A stretch of DNA of 21,221 nt from Natrialbaceae archaeon (GTDB lineage Archaea; Halobacteriota; Halobacteria; Halobacteriales; Natrialbaceae), in the NCBI GenBank assembly GCA_003552325.1, contig PUKM01000175.1:1-21221 (forward strand). Reading direction: 5' to 3'. Numbering within the stretch: position 1 is the stretch's first letter; each line of letters starts with the position of its first letter. This document shows, piece by piece, positions 1 through 6,958 of the stretch. Both the position numbers and the translations under genes were made by a program. Below the pieces are notes generated by a model. The model was not told where the DNA came from and searched no databases. It saw only the letters and a list, made by a program, of their open reading frames with translations.

Positions 1-112
1 CCAGAGCGACGAGGTTCCACCCGTACCCGTTCCGAACACGGTAGTTAAGCTCGTCTGCGTTACGTTGCGTACTGGTGTGGGAGACCCACTGGGAGAGGCG
101 TTTCGCCGCCGA
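1..112 (+). rRNA. 5S ribosomal RNA, first copy (5' end cut by window)
   Basis: Structural RNA of the large ribosomal subunit. It aligns without gaps to the second 5S copy (offset 183 bases) with 24 differences in 110 positions, about 78% identity. The universal loop sequence CCGAACACGG and the stem-loop TGTGGGAGACCCACT are present. Helix II pairs bases 8-13 (GACGAG) with 50-55 (CTCGTC), and helix IV pairs 62-65 (ACGT) with 98-101 (GCGT). The 3' strand of helix I (CGCCGCC, 104-110) is present; its 5' partner lies before the window. It is presumably the last part of a 16S-23S-5S operon entering from the left. Because pairing is maintained I read it as functional rather than a pseudogene. Confidence 0.88.
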
Positions 113-140
113 CCACTCATAATACACGCGACGACCGAGA

Positions 141-174
141 CCGGTATCTGGCGGTTCGACTCCGCCACTCGGCA
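141..174 (+). pseudogene. tRNA 3'-end fragment between the two 5S genes
   Basis: Bases 150-166 form a perfect T-arm: stem GGCGG, loop TTCGACT, stem CCGCC, with the T54-T55-C56 and A58 bases in place. The next seven bases (ACTCGGC) and an A could be the 3' acceptor strand and discriminator. No matching 5' acceptor strand (GCCGAGT), D-arm or pairing anticodon stem is found in the bases just upstream, where the first 5S gene ends. Haloarchaeal rRNA operons often carry a tRNA near the 5S gene, so I infer a truncated tRNA. An unusual intron-containing tRNA or a chance T-arm cannot be excluded. Confidence 0.4.
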
Positions 175-175
175 T

Positions 176-296
176 TACAGCGGCCACAGCGGTGGGGTCA
201 CTTCCGTACCCATTCCGAACACGGCAAATAAGCCCACCTGCGTTCCGCCGAGTACTGGTGTGGGAGACCCACTGGGAAACGTGGTTCGCCGCTCCC
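176..296 (+). rRNA. 5S ribosomal RNA, second copy
   Basis: Full-length 5S rRNA, about 120 bases. Helix I pairs AGCGGC (179-184) with GCCGCT (288-293). Helix II pairs GGTGGG (191-196) with CCCACC (233-238). The loop CCGAACACGG and the stem-loop at about 258-273 are conserved. It sits about 65 bases after the first copy, presumably on the same precursor transcript, because no convincing promoter separates them. The exact ends are judged from helix I and could be off by a few bases. Confidence 0.92.
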
Positions 297-316
297 TTTC
301 ATATTCATAGCCGTCA

Positions 317-367
317 CTCGAGAGAGGCCTCTCTGTCTCGACCGATACGAGCGACAGAGTGCTCGAG
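317..367 (+). other. Hairpin-rich 3' spacer after the 5S genes
   Basis: This spacer contains a perfect 14-base palindrome AGAGAGGCCTCTCT (321-334) and an overlapping stem-loop pairing 331-340 (CTCTGTCTCG) with 348-359 (CGAG-CG-ACAGAG, two-base bulge) around loop ACCGATA. CTCGAG at 317-322 and 362-367 can pair outside it. The location after the last rRNA gene suggests a 3' processing or termination structure. There is no strong T-run, so the role is inferred. Confidence 0.4.
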
Positions 368-387
368 GTCGACGCTCGTGACACAGC

Positions 388-394
388 TTTTATA
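388..394 (+). promoter_or_regulatory. TATA box of the 418 gene
   Basis: TTTTATA lies 24-30 bases before the ATG at 418, the spacing expected for a leaderless archaeal transcript. It also argues against the in-frame TTG start at 403. Confidence 0.6.
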
Positions 395-417
395 CATCCC
401 AGTTGAGAGCGTCAGCT

Positions 418-615
418 ATGGATCCCCAGCTCGGTCAGAAACTCGATCGGATTATTCAGTTGCTTGCCCTGATCGCGGCCCTGTTGGCAGCGATGATCGT
501 CCTCGAGTTGGGAGTCGGATCGGCGTTTGGACTCCTGTTCGTCTTCGTCGTGGGTGGATTCGTATTGACTGCGCTCATGTCAGCAGTAACCGGAAAACAG
601 GCGGTCCGGGAGTAA
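418..615 (+). CDS. Small two-helix membrane protein (65 aa)
   Basis: I do not recognise the family. The protein has a short polar N-terminus with a Lys and an Arg, then two hydrophobic segments at about residues 12-31 and 37-57, and a short charged tail ending in KQAVRE. This fits a two-helix inner membrane microprotein. I chose the ATG at 418 because a TATA box ends 24 bases upstream, matching a leaderless transcript. The in-frame TTG at 403 would add five residues (MRASA) but places the start before the expected transcription start. It lies between the rRNA operon and dodecin with its own promoter. The reading frame is intact and the amino acid pattern is convincing. Function unknown. Confidence 0.72.
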   Translation: MDPQLGQKLDRIIQLLALIAALLAAMIVLELGVGSAFGLLFVFVVGGFVLTALMSAVTGKQAVRE

Positions 616-660
616 GTGATCGAAGCCGGAGGACGCGAAACCGGACGTTCGCGGCGTACG

Positions 661-666
661 TTTAAG
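661..666 (+). promoter_or_regulatory. TATA box of dodecin
   Basis: TTTAAG, in the context ACGTTTAAGGGG, is about 30 bases before the dodecin ATG, again consistent with a leaderless transcript. Confidence 0.5.
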
Positions 667-693
667 GGGGTAAGGGCAGTAGTGAAACCTGCA

Positions 694-894
694 ATGGTTT
701 TCAAGAAGATCACCCTGATCGGGACCAGCACGGAGAGCTTCGACGCGGCAGCAGACGATGCGATCGACCGCGCAGAGGACACCCTCAACAACGTCTACTG
801 GGTCGAAGTAGACGAGCTAGGCGTCGAAATCGCGTCAGTAGAGGACCGAGTGTACCAGGCAGAAGTAACCGTCGCGTTCAAACTCGAGGACTGA
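694..894 (+). CDS. Dodecin, flavin-binding storage protein (66 aa)
   Basis: Dodecin forms a dodecameric hollow sphere in the cytoplasm that binds riboflavin or lumichrome and is thought to buffer free flavin. The protein matches the family in length and in its beta-alpha-beta-beta pattern: MVFKKITLIGTSTESFD, then a helix of acidic repeats, then VYWVEVDELGVEI. Trp36 and Gln55 fall at the positions known to stack and hydrogen-bond the isoalloxazine ring in Halobacterium dodecin. I chose the ATG at 694, not the in-frame GTG at 616, because family members start at MVFKK and a TATA-like TTTAAG lies 28-33 bases upstream. The gene is monocistronic: the upstream microprotein stop is 78 bases away and a T-run follows at 1016-1021. 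Confidence 0.95.
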   Translation: MVFKKITLIGTSTESFDAAADDAIDRAEDTLNNVYWVEVDELGVEIASVEDRVYQAEVTVAFKLED

Positions 895-1010
895 GACGGG
901 TCGGCGGAATCCGCTACGAATAGTCGCACAATCGGGGTCGGACACGGTACATCGGCCCCGACGATTCTCGAGCAGCCACAGAGGAGATACCCCGTCAGAA
1001 GCTGGGCGGT

Positions 1011-1021
1011 GGCCCTTTTTT
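1011..1021 (+). terminator. T-run terminator after dodecin
   Basis: GGCCCTTTTTT ends a 120-base spacer between dodecin and the convergent Fe-S carrier gene. Archaeal RNA polymerase terminates at such plus-strand T-runs without needing a hairpin. It would act on dodecin transcripts, not on the minus-strand gene. Confidence 0.55.
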
Positions 1022-1033
1022 CGAAATAGTCGT

Positions 1034-1402
1034 TCAGGTCCGGAACGATTCCCCACAGCCACACTCGCTGACGACGTTGGGGTTTTCGACGTGGAAGCCT
1101 TCGGCCTGAAGGCCACTTTCGTAGTCGAGGACGCTCCCGCCGATGTATTTCAGACTCGCCGGGTCGACGAACACCCGCAGGTCGTGGTGGTTGTAGATGG
1201 CGTCGTCTTCCTCGGGTGCGGCGTCGAAACGCATCCCGTAGGAGAGGCCAGCACAGCCACCTTGCTGGACGAACAGGCGGAGGCCGGCTTCGGTGACGTC
1301 GTACGATTCCCCCTCGAGGAGTTCGAGGGCTTGCTCAGCGGCAGTTTCGGTGACCTCGATCCGTGGCCGACCAGGGCTACCGTCGGCGCTCTCGGTACTC
1401 AT
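1034..1402 (-). CDS. A-type iron-sulfur cluster carrier (IscA/ErpA/HesB family)
   Basis: A-type carriers accept Fe-S clusters (or iron) and pass them to apo-proteins in the cytoplasm. The protein is 122 aa. The domain runs from about residue 14 (PRIEVTETAAEQA) to the C-terminus, with the three expected ligands: Cys50 in QQGGCAGLSY and Cys114/Cys116 in SECGCGESF. The first 12 residues are a loose acidic tail typical of haloarchaea. The ATG at 1402 is the only good start. Upstream on the minus strand, GTTAAC at 1427-1432 could serve as a weak TATA element about 25-30 bases away. The window contains several Fe-S clients (SdhB, endonuclease III), but no suf/isc genes are adjacent. The family is certain; IscA, ErpA and SufA cannot be separated from sequence alone. 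Confidence 0.93.
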   Translation of the reverse strand: MSTESADGSPGRPRIEVTETAAEQALELLEGESYDVTEAGLRLFVQQGGCAGLSYGMRFDAAPEEDDAIYNHHDLRVFVDPASLKYIGGSVLDYESGLQAEGFHVENPNVVSECGCGESFRT

Positions 1403-1481
1403 GAGTTACCCTATATTGGCGAGGAGGTTAACTGTGACGCCTTGGCACGGCCACCGAACGCGTCACGAGCCCTGCCCGAGA

Positions 1482-2765
1482 TTAGTCGTCCTCGAGTCGA
1501 CACCGGACGCTTTCGGCGTGGGCCTCGAGGCCTTCGGCTTCTGCGAGGGTCGTAATCGTGGGCGCAAGTGTTTCGAGGCCATCCTCTGAGAGTCGCTGGA
1601 CGGTCGTCGCTCGCAAGAAGTGTTCGACGGCGAGTCCGCCGGCGATCTTTGCCCCGCCGTTCGTCGGGAGCACGTGATTCGTCCCGCTGGCGTAATCCCC
1701 GGCGGCAACGGGGGTGTGTGGCCCGAGGAACACGCTGCCTGCGCTGTCTATTCGCTCGAGGATCGACTCGTCGTCGTCGGCGATGATCGTCAGGTGCTCG
1801 GGGGCGTATTCCTCGGTAAAGAGGATCGCCTCGCTCATCGAGCGCGCACACAGGATGGCGCTGGCGTCACTCGAGAGTGCGTCACGGATGGTCGCTTCCC
1901 GTGTCCGATCCTCGATGAGTGTGTCGACGGCCTCGGCGGTTGCAGCCGCCGTGTCTGGATCGTCCGTCACGGCCACGACGGACGCGTTCGGATCGTGTTC
2001 GGCCTGGGCGAGCAGTTCACTGGCGACGTGGACCGGGTCTGCAGTTTCATCGGCGACGACGACGACCTCGCTCGGGCCGGCGAGGACATCGATATCGACG
2101 ACGTCCCGGACTTCGGCTTTGGCGGCGGTCACCCAGCGGTTTCCCGGCCCGACGATTTTCTGCACGCGTGTGATGCTTTCAGTCCCGTAGGCGAGTGCAC
2201 CAACCGCCTGTGCGCCGCCGACACGGAACACCTCGTCGGCACCGGCGAGGTGAATCGCTGCGAGCGTCACGGGGTTGGGTTCGTCAGCCGGCGGCGTAGC
2301 GACGACCACGTGGTCCACCCCGGCGACGACGGCCGGGACGATTCCCATGATCGCACTCGAGGGGTATGCGGCGGTTCCGCCGGGAACGTAGACGCCGACG
2401 CGCTCGAGGGGCCGAAAGCGTCGGCCGAGTTCGCGCCCATCCTCGAACTCACGACGCCAGTCCTCGGGGAGTTGGGCTTCGTGGAACGCACGGACGTTGG
2501 CGATGGCCGTGTCGATCGCCTCACGGATTGCTGGATCGATCACGTCGACGGCCCGTTCACACTCGTCGGTAATCTCGAGGTTCCCGACGTCGACGTCGTC
2601 GAACGTGCGGCAGTACTCACGGACGGCAACGTCGCCTTCTTCGCGGACGCGCTCGACGATATCCCGGGCGTCGCTTCGTGCGGCGTCGATCCCGGCGTCC
2701 CGATCGAACAGCGCCGAGCGTTCCTCGAGGCCGAGGTCAGCGATGTCGGTGACAGAGAGGGTCAT
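1482..2765 (-). CDS. hisD: Histidinol dehydrogenase
   Basis: HisD is a zinc enzyme that oxidises L-histidinol to L-histidine with two NAD+, the last two steps of histidine synthesis. The protein is 427 aa, the normal length. Visible motifs are GVYVPGGTAAYPSS (123-136), VGPGNRWVTAAKAEV (205-219), DVLAGPSEV (226-234), the catalytic pair Glu323-His324 in YAPEHL, and zinc ligands Gln254, His257, Asp357 (AAGDYASGTNH) and His416 (EGLEAHAESV). All expected active-site residues are present. The reading frame stays open far upstream, but family members begin near MTLSVTDI, so I use the ATG at 2765. An AT-rich CGTTTTTCAT (2788-2797, minus strand) lies 25-30 bases upstream. No other his genes are nearby, as is common in haloarchaea, where his genes are scattered. 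Confidence 0.97.
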   Translation of the reverse strand: MTLSVTDIADLGLEERSALFDRDAGIDAARSDARDIVERVREEGDVAVREYCRTFDDVDVGNLEITDECERAVDVIDPAIREAIDTAIANVRAFHEAQLPEDWRREFEDGRELGRRFRPLERVGVYVPGGTAAYPSSAIMGIVPAVVAGVDHVVVATPPADEPNPVTLAAIHLAGADEVFRVGGAQAVGALAYGTESITRVQKIVGPGNRWVTAAKAEVRDVVDIDVLAGPSEVVVVADETADPVHVASELLAQAEHDPNASVVAVTDDPDTAAATAEAVDTLIEDRTREATIRDALSSDASAILCARSMSEAILFTEEYAPEHLTIIADDDESILERIDSAGSVFLGPHTPVAAGDYASGTNHVLPTNGGAKIAGGLAVEHFLRATTVQRLSEDGLETLAPTITTLAEAEGLEAHAESVRCRLEDD

Positions 2766-2787
2766 AGCTACGGCTTCGGGCGAGTGA

Positions 2788-2797
2788 TGAAAAACGG
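2788..2797 (-). promoter_or_regulatory. Possible hisD promoter and/or terminator of upstream operon
   Basis: On the minus strand this reads CCGTTTTTCA. The AT-rich core is about 28 bases before hisD, a TATA-box position. The T5 run is also about 90 bases past the stop at 2885, where it could terminate the preceding transcript. Both readings are weak. Confidence 0.3.
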
Positions 2798-2884
2798 TTG
2801 TGTTTGGCTGGACGGTTGTGCGGACCAGGAAGGAACTGTTGGCGCTCGAGTGGGCGTTCTGGCCAAGAAGGACGAACGCTCGTT

Positions 2885-3109
2885 TCAGTGGTCGGGTTCG
2901 GCCTCGATGGGAGCGAGGCCCACGAACGCCGCGGTTGCCCGCAGGAACAGGAAGATAGCGAGCGCGAATCCGGAGAGTGCAATCGGTGCAGCGAGGAGTT
3001 GGGCAACACGAAGCGGGAGCACGAGTTGGCTCGTGCCAAGAACCATGAAACTCGCGAAGACGAGGCCGAACGCGATGAGGGCGAGGCGGATGAAGCCCTG
3101 CTGATTCAT
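2885..3109 (-). CDS. Small two-helix membrane protein (74 aa)
   Basis: I do not recognise a named family. The protein begins MNQQGFIRLALIAFG and has two hydrophobic segments, about residues 7-27 and 36-60, with a short acidic tail ending EAEPDH. It starts 23 bases after the stop of the large polytopic protein at 3133 and on the same strand, so it may be the last gene of the DUF4129/DUF58 operon. I see no separate TATA box in the short gap. The base composition matches its neighbours. A role as an accessory subunit of that membrane system is inference from position only. Confidence 0.7.
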   Translation of the reverse strand: MNQQGFIRLALIAFGLVFASFMVLGTSQLVLPLRVAQLLAAPIALSGFALAIFLFLRATAAFVGLAPIEAEPDH

Positions 3110-3132
3110 ACATGGGGTTTGGACGGCCCCGA

Positions 3133-4812
3133 TTAAGCCGTATCGGATTGGCGTCTACTGGCGAGAGCGCCGATGGCCACGAGCACAGCCACGGGGCCGA
3201 GTCCCAGCGCGAGGAGTGTGAGTACCGGTCCCGCGTTGCCAGTGAGTCTCGCACTGACGATGATGAGGACGACCGTTCCCAGGACTGCCACCGCCTGCAT
3301 GACGTAGCCGGAGTCAACGCCGGAAACGCGTTCAGTGACGACCCGAGTCGGGTTTTCTAGGGTAACCGCACCGACGAACGACAGGACGGCCACGAGTGCG
3401 AAAAGAATCGACGCAGTCGCCTGCCACTGTGGGACCGGGAGACTCACTGCACTGAGCCCATACATAGTTCCGGTCGCCAACCCCACACCAACGACGCCGA
3501 CGAGGACGGTTGCTGTCGCGTGGGTTGCCAGCGGTTGGCTCCGGTCGACGTGCCTGAGTTGGGCTGCCATCGTCTGGTTCGTCCGTGAAAGGTCCCAGAT
3601 ACAGATACCGAGGGCCACACCGGCGAACACGAACACCGGGTGGACACCGACCACCGATCCGATACCCACGGTCGAGAGGAACGCGACACAGCCGCCTCCG
3701 AGGACGAGACGTCGCCAGTCTGCAACCGCACCTGCCAGCGTCGAGAGGAGTAATGCAGCAAAGACGGCACTAACCAGGCTGAGTGCCACCAACAGGACGC
3801 CCTCGAGGGGGCTCACGCCGACAATGGGGCCAACGAGATAACCGAGAGGCGGACACACGATACCAGGGAGGGCAAAGGCCACCGTGGTGCGTGGGAGTGG
3901 CCCGATCCAGGCGGTGGCGACTGGGGCGAAGAACCAGCCCATCCAGACGCCTCCACCGACGAACACCGTGCCGAGCAACAGGGCGTGAATAGCCGGGTTG
4001 GTGAACCCAACCTCGAGGAGCGACCCAAGCGGTCCAAGCCCGCCGATAACGGCGTTGAACGCGGTAGCAGTCGTCGGCGCGGCGAGAACGAAGAGGGCGA
4101 TCACGGCGAGATAAAGAACGGCCGTGCGTACCTCGAACGCCCGATCGACGAGTTGTGGGAACGCATAGGGGTCTAACGCCGCCGGGCGTACCGAACTCGC
4201 GGCAGCGAGGATGAGTGAGCCGACGAGAATCGTGGCCGTGGCCAGGACGAGGAGGGAGAGAAAGCCAGGATAAGGTGTCCCTGTGACGGTCAGTAACCCC
4301 GCCCACGCTGTCGTGAGTACCGTCATGAGCGTACCCGTGACAATCGCTGTGATGAGTGCCGTTGTAGGGACTGCAGTCACGGCCGTATCACGAAGTGCCC
4401 AGTTCAGTGTCGTCCACGTGGGTGGCTCCTCGAGGGCGACGACGCCGACAGCAACAATGGCGACAGTCCCCCCTGAAAGGAGCCCCGTCAGCACGGGATC
4501 AGTCGTGAGGAGGATCGAAACCAGCCCACCGATGAGACCGAGTGCGATCAACAGGGCCCCACCGGCTTGAGCACGAAACCGCGTTCCAGTGATCGCCCGA
4601 CAGCCAGCAACCATCGCGATGGCACCGACACCCGGGATGAGACCTGCGAGCAATACGCCAGCACGCCACCAGAGAAGCCCGATGAACAGGACCGTCATCG
4701 CAAGCGGCGCCCACGAGAGGCCACGACTCGGATGACCGCTAGAGTGGGCAGCTGTATCGATCGATGCGCTTCCGTTCGGGGACTGACCGTCGGTGTGGTG
4801 GGGAGCGCTCAT
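3133..4812 (-). CDS. Large polytopic membrane protein of the DUF58 operon (DUF7519-like)
   Basis: Integral membrane protein of 559 aa. After a polar N-terminal tail of about 30 residues there are roughly 13-14 hydrophobic segments, with short loops and no obvious catalytic motif. From memory, haloarchaeal proteins in this genomic position, next to DUF58 and DUF4129 genes, are labelled DUF7519; I cannot confirm that by search. The ATG at 4812 overlaps the stop of the DUF58 gene by four bases (ATGA), which indicates translational coupling and decides the start over the in-frame upstream extension to 4872. The topology resembles a channel or transporter-like scaffold, but no transport family is recognisable. 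Function is unknown, and a role in the same membrane complex as the three upstream products is inferred. Confidence 0.85.
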   Translation of the reverse strand: MSAPHHTDGQSPNGSASIDTAAHSSGHPSRGLSWAPLAMTVLFIGLLWWRAGVLLAGLIPGVGAIAMVAGCRAITGTRFRAQAGGALLIALGLIGGLVSILLTTDPVLTGLLSGGTVAIVAVGVVALEEPPTWTTLNWALRDTAVTAVPTTALITAIVTGTLMTVLTTAWAGLLTVTGTPYPGFLSLLVLATATILVGSLILAAASSVRPAALDPYAFPQLVDRAFEVRTAVLYLAVIALFVLAAPTTATAFNAVIGGLGPLGSLLEVGFTNPAIHALLLGTVFVGGGVWMGWFFAPVATAWIGPLPRTTVAFALPGIVCPPLGYLVGPIVGVSPLEGVLLVALSLVSAVFAALLLSTLAGAVADWRRLVLGGGCVAFLSTVGIGSVVGVHPVFVFAGVALGICIWDLSRTNQTMAAQLRHVDRSQPLATHATATVLVGVVGVGLATGTMYGLSAVSLPVPQWQATASILFALVAVLSFVGAVTLENPTRVVTERVSGVDSGYVMQAVAVLGTVVLIIVSARLTGNAGPVLTLLALGLGPVAVLVAIGALASRRQSDTA

Positions 4813-6299
4813 CGGTTCCTCCGTCTGTTGTGTCGCTCGACGGCGACATGCAGTGATTCGTCGGGATCCCAATCGATCACATGAACGCCGTGGCTCCGCA
4901 GCGTCGACAGGCGAGCCTCGTGTTGGAGCTGCTCGAGCCGACCGGAACGGTCGCCCCCGGAGGCGATCATCGGAGAGACGACGGTGACGTCGTGGCCGAA
5001 AGCCCGGAACCGCTTTGCTGAACTGACCGGTTCGTCATCGAGCACTGGCGTGACGAAAAGTATCTGCTTGTCATCGGCGAGGTCCCGGCAAAACCGCGTG
5101 ACAGCCCCGTCACCGTTGGCGAGCCACGATGGTCGCCCGAAAGAGCCGCACCAGTCGCCCTCGAGCAGGCGTTCGACGCGGGCGAGCTGGTCGCGACCCG
5201 AACGAGGCAACAGGTAGTCCCCCCGTCCACCGTAGAGGGCGACACCGACTCGATTGTTCGCCGCCAACAGTGAGCGAGCGAGCCACGTGGTCGCATGAAA
5301 CGAGAGCGTTCTCCCATCCAGTTCGCCCGGGTTCCGGACGACGTCGGCCAACCGTCTGGCATCGACGACGATGACCACAGCGGCGGCGCGCTCTTCTCGG
5401 AAATCGACCGTACTCAGCCTTCCAGTACGGGCGAACCGTTTCCAGTCGACCCGGCGCATCGGATCGCTGGCCTGGAACGGACGGGTCGAGTGGAATTCGA
5501 TCCCCTCGCCACCGATATTCGTCTCGACGCGACCGGTGTAGTGGATCGTTTGCCCGTCCAGCGGAAGCCGCTCGAGCGCGTCGTCACAGTCGAACGACTG
5601 CTCGAGGGAGTAGGTCTCGATACGGCGCTCACTCTGGCTAATATTCCAGAGATCGACGACGGTGTCGCCGAAGTCATACGCTCCGCGTGCCGCACGAAGC
5701 CGGTACGTGGTCGAACACGATGCGCCGCCTTCGAGGGAGGCCGCCATCTGGGGTTCCCCCTCGAGGGAGAGATCTGCCGGCGGCTGGTCGGCCACACGGA
5801 CATCGGGGAGCATGACGTCACTATCGTTGGTCACCGTCACCGTCACCGAAACGTCGTCACCAGGTGACGGGTGCGCGGGCTCGAGGGTTCGCTCGACACG
5901 AATGTCGGGCTCGAGTGTGCCGGTGAGCGATCCGTAGGCGACGTACGTTAGAGGGACCACCGCGGCGAGGAACACCGCGGGTTCCTGGACGAGAAGGCCA
6001 GCCGTCACCAGGGCAAGGCCGATGGCAACGGCGACGTGCCACCGGTCACTGCTCACGTCTTCGACTGCTGTCGGGACCACCGCGGTGACAGTGTCGGTCG
6101 CGCCGCTAGCCAGTTCCTCACCCGTCGTGTCCCGTTCGGTGTCCAAAGTCACCGGTTCTCCAGCGGGAGCTGAAGGCGCCCCGGACCCCCGACCCGCGTC
6201 TTCGAGTGGTTCGTGTCCTTCAGTTGGCTTCGATGCCGCATCCGTCCTGGTCTCAGGCTCGAGTGACGCGGACGCCTGGTCCTGATTCATGAGTTTCAC
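4809..6299 (-). CDS. DUF58 domain protein
   Basis: DUF58 proteins accompany MoxR-type AAA ATPases and carry a von Willebrand A-like fold; they probably act in assembly or maturation of envelope proteins. The protein is 496 aa. Residues 1-80 are a polar, acidic, low-complexity tail. Two membrane helices follow at about 88-104 and 108-124. A beta-rich region (132-215) contains a stretch like a CARDB/adhesion fold (SVTVTVTNDSDVMLPDVRV). The DUF58 core is at about 255-315: FHSTRPFQASDPMRRVDWKR and DFREERAAAVVIVVDARR. A vWA-like C-terminal half follows. GTG at 6299 overlaps the upstream stop as GTGA, with GGAGG four bases before it. An ATG at 6290 in frame is the alternative start. The stop overlaps the next gene by four bases. 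Confidence 0.9.
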   Translation of the reverse strand: MKLMNQDQASASLEPETRTDAASKPTEGHEPLEDAGRGSGAPSAPAGEPVTLDTERDTTGEELASGATDTVTAVVPTAVEDVSSDRWHVAVAIGLALVTAGLLVQEPAVFLAAVVPLTYVAYGSLTGTLEPDIRVERTLEPAHPSPGDDVSVTVTVTNDSDVMLPDVRVADQPPADLSLEGEPQMAASLEGGASCSTTYRLRAARGAYDFGDTVVDLWNISQSERRIETYSLEQSFDCDDALERLPLDGQTIHYTGRVETNIGGEGIEFHSTRPFQASDPMRRVDWKRFARTGRLSTVDFREERAAAVVIVVDARRLADVVRNPGELDGRTLSFHATTWLARSLLAANNRVGVALYGGRGDYLLPRSGRDQLARVERLLEGDWCGSFGRPSWLANGDGAVTRFCRDLADDKQILFVTPVLDDEPVSSAKRFRAFGHDVTVVSPMIASGGDRSGRLEQLQHEARLSTLRSHGVHVIDWDPDESLHVAVERHNRRRNR

Positions 6300-6958
6300 G
6301 TCCCCTCCGTCAGTCCATCCGCCCGCAATCGCTCTGAGTGGCTATTCCCATCCTCGGACGTCAGACCATCGTCTCGGAGCAGTTCTTCGACCGCCTCGAG
6401 GGTAGCGAGCACCTGTCGGCGTTCACGCTCGCCGGTGAACCAATCGACGAGCCGATACTGCCACGGGAGGGAAACACTGTCCGAGAGAAACGCGCGAGCG
6501 CGGGGGTCGTCCGTCCACGTCCCTTCTCGAACGCGGCGTCGCGCGGCCGAATACTCGATCCCCTCCGTTTGTTGTATCTCGGCGATAACGAGTTCCGTCG
6601 CTCGTTTCCGGGCTCGGTTACGCGCGACAGCCCGTCGCATCCGTCGGTTGCGTTCTTCCCCAACCTCTGGCTTCTCTATGGCGTTTTCGACGGCCGCGCC
6701 GATCCGTTTTCGATACACAGGGCGGTGGGGTCCAAAGGCACCACTGGCGATCGGTGAGTCGGGTTGACCGTGAGTATCGGTATCTGTGACGTTCACTGAG
6801 ACGAGCAGCCCAACAGCCGTGACCAACGCGGCTGTGGCGACGCCGAGAACAGCGATTTCAGTCGCGACCACGGCCACCGCTACTGGCGTGAACCCGGCTG
6901 CAGTGACGAGAGCGGCACCGAGTGCCAGGACGCCAACGGCGGCCAGTGGTCGGTTCAT
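6296..6958 (-). CDS. Two-helix membrane protein with basic cytoplasmic domain (DUF7269-like)
   Basis: Protein of 220 aa. Two hydrophobic segments at residues 5-30 and 32-55 are followed by a soluble domain rich in Arg (RNRRMRRAVARNRARKR, 103-119) and a conserved-looking segment VREGTWTDDPRARAFLSD (142-159) that I associate from memory with the haloarchaeal DUF7269 family. The ATG at 6958 overlaps the stop of the DUF4129 gene by four bases (ATGA), and its own stop overlaps the DUF58 start by four bases. This chain of overlaps means the genes are co-translated and probably make subunits in fixed ratio. No catalytic motif is visible. A structural partner of the DUF58 protein is the most likely role, by context. 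Confidence 0.85.
   Translation of the reverse strand: MNRPLAAVGVLALGAALVTAAGFTPVAVAVVATEIAVLGVATAALVTAVGLLVSVNVTDTDTHGQPDSPIASGAFGPHRPVYRKRIGAAVENAIEKPEVGEERNRRMRRAVARNRARKRATELVIAEIQQTEGIEYSAARRRVREGTWTDDPRARAFLSDSVSLPWQYRLVDWFTGERERRQVLATLEAVEELLRDDGLTSEDGNSHSERLRADGLTEGT

Noticed and set aside
116..122. CTCATAA, resembling a tRNA-Met anticodon loop, before the T-arm at 150
   Set aside because: The flanking bases cannot form an anticodon stem with any segment before the T-arm at either plausible spacing, so an intron-containing tRNA-Met is not supported.
247..253. GCCGAGT inside the second 5S, complementary to the orphan tRNA acceptor strand (possible permuted tRNA)
   Set aside because: It lies in conserved 5S sequence with no D-arm or anticodon arm around it; a seven-base match is likely by chance.
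1..296. Repeat pair interpreted as a CRISPR or insertion element
   Set aside because: There are only two units, both are 5S rRNA, and no cas gene, transposase or further repeats are present.
1620..3104. A 494-codon open frame on the plus strand opposite hisD
   Set aside because: GC-rich haloarchaeal genes leave long antisense frames open. The protein has no recognisable domain, while hisD on the other strand shows every active-site residue.
2766..3317. N-terminal extension of the hisD frame by 184 codons
   Set aside because: The extension is rich in Arg, Pro and Ser, overlaps the membrane protein genes and is not part of the HisD family; the enzyme starts at 2765.
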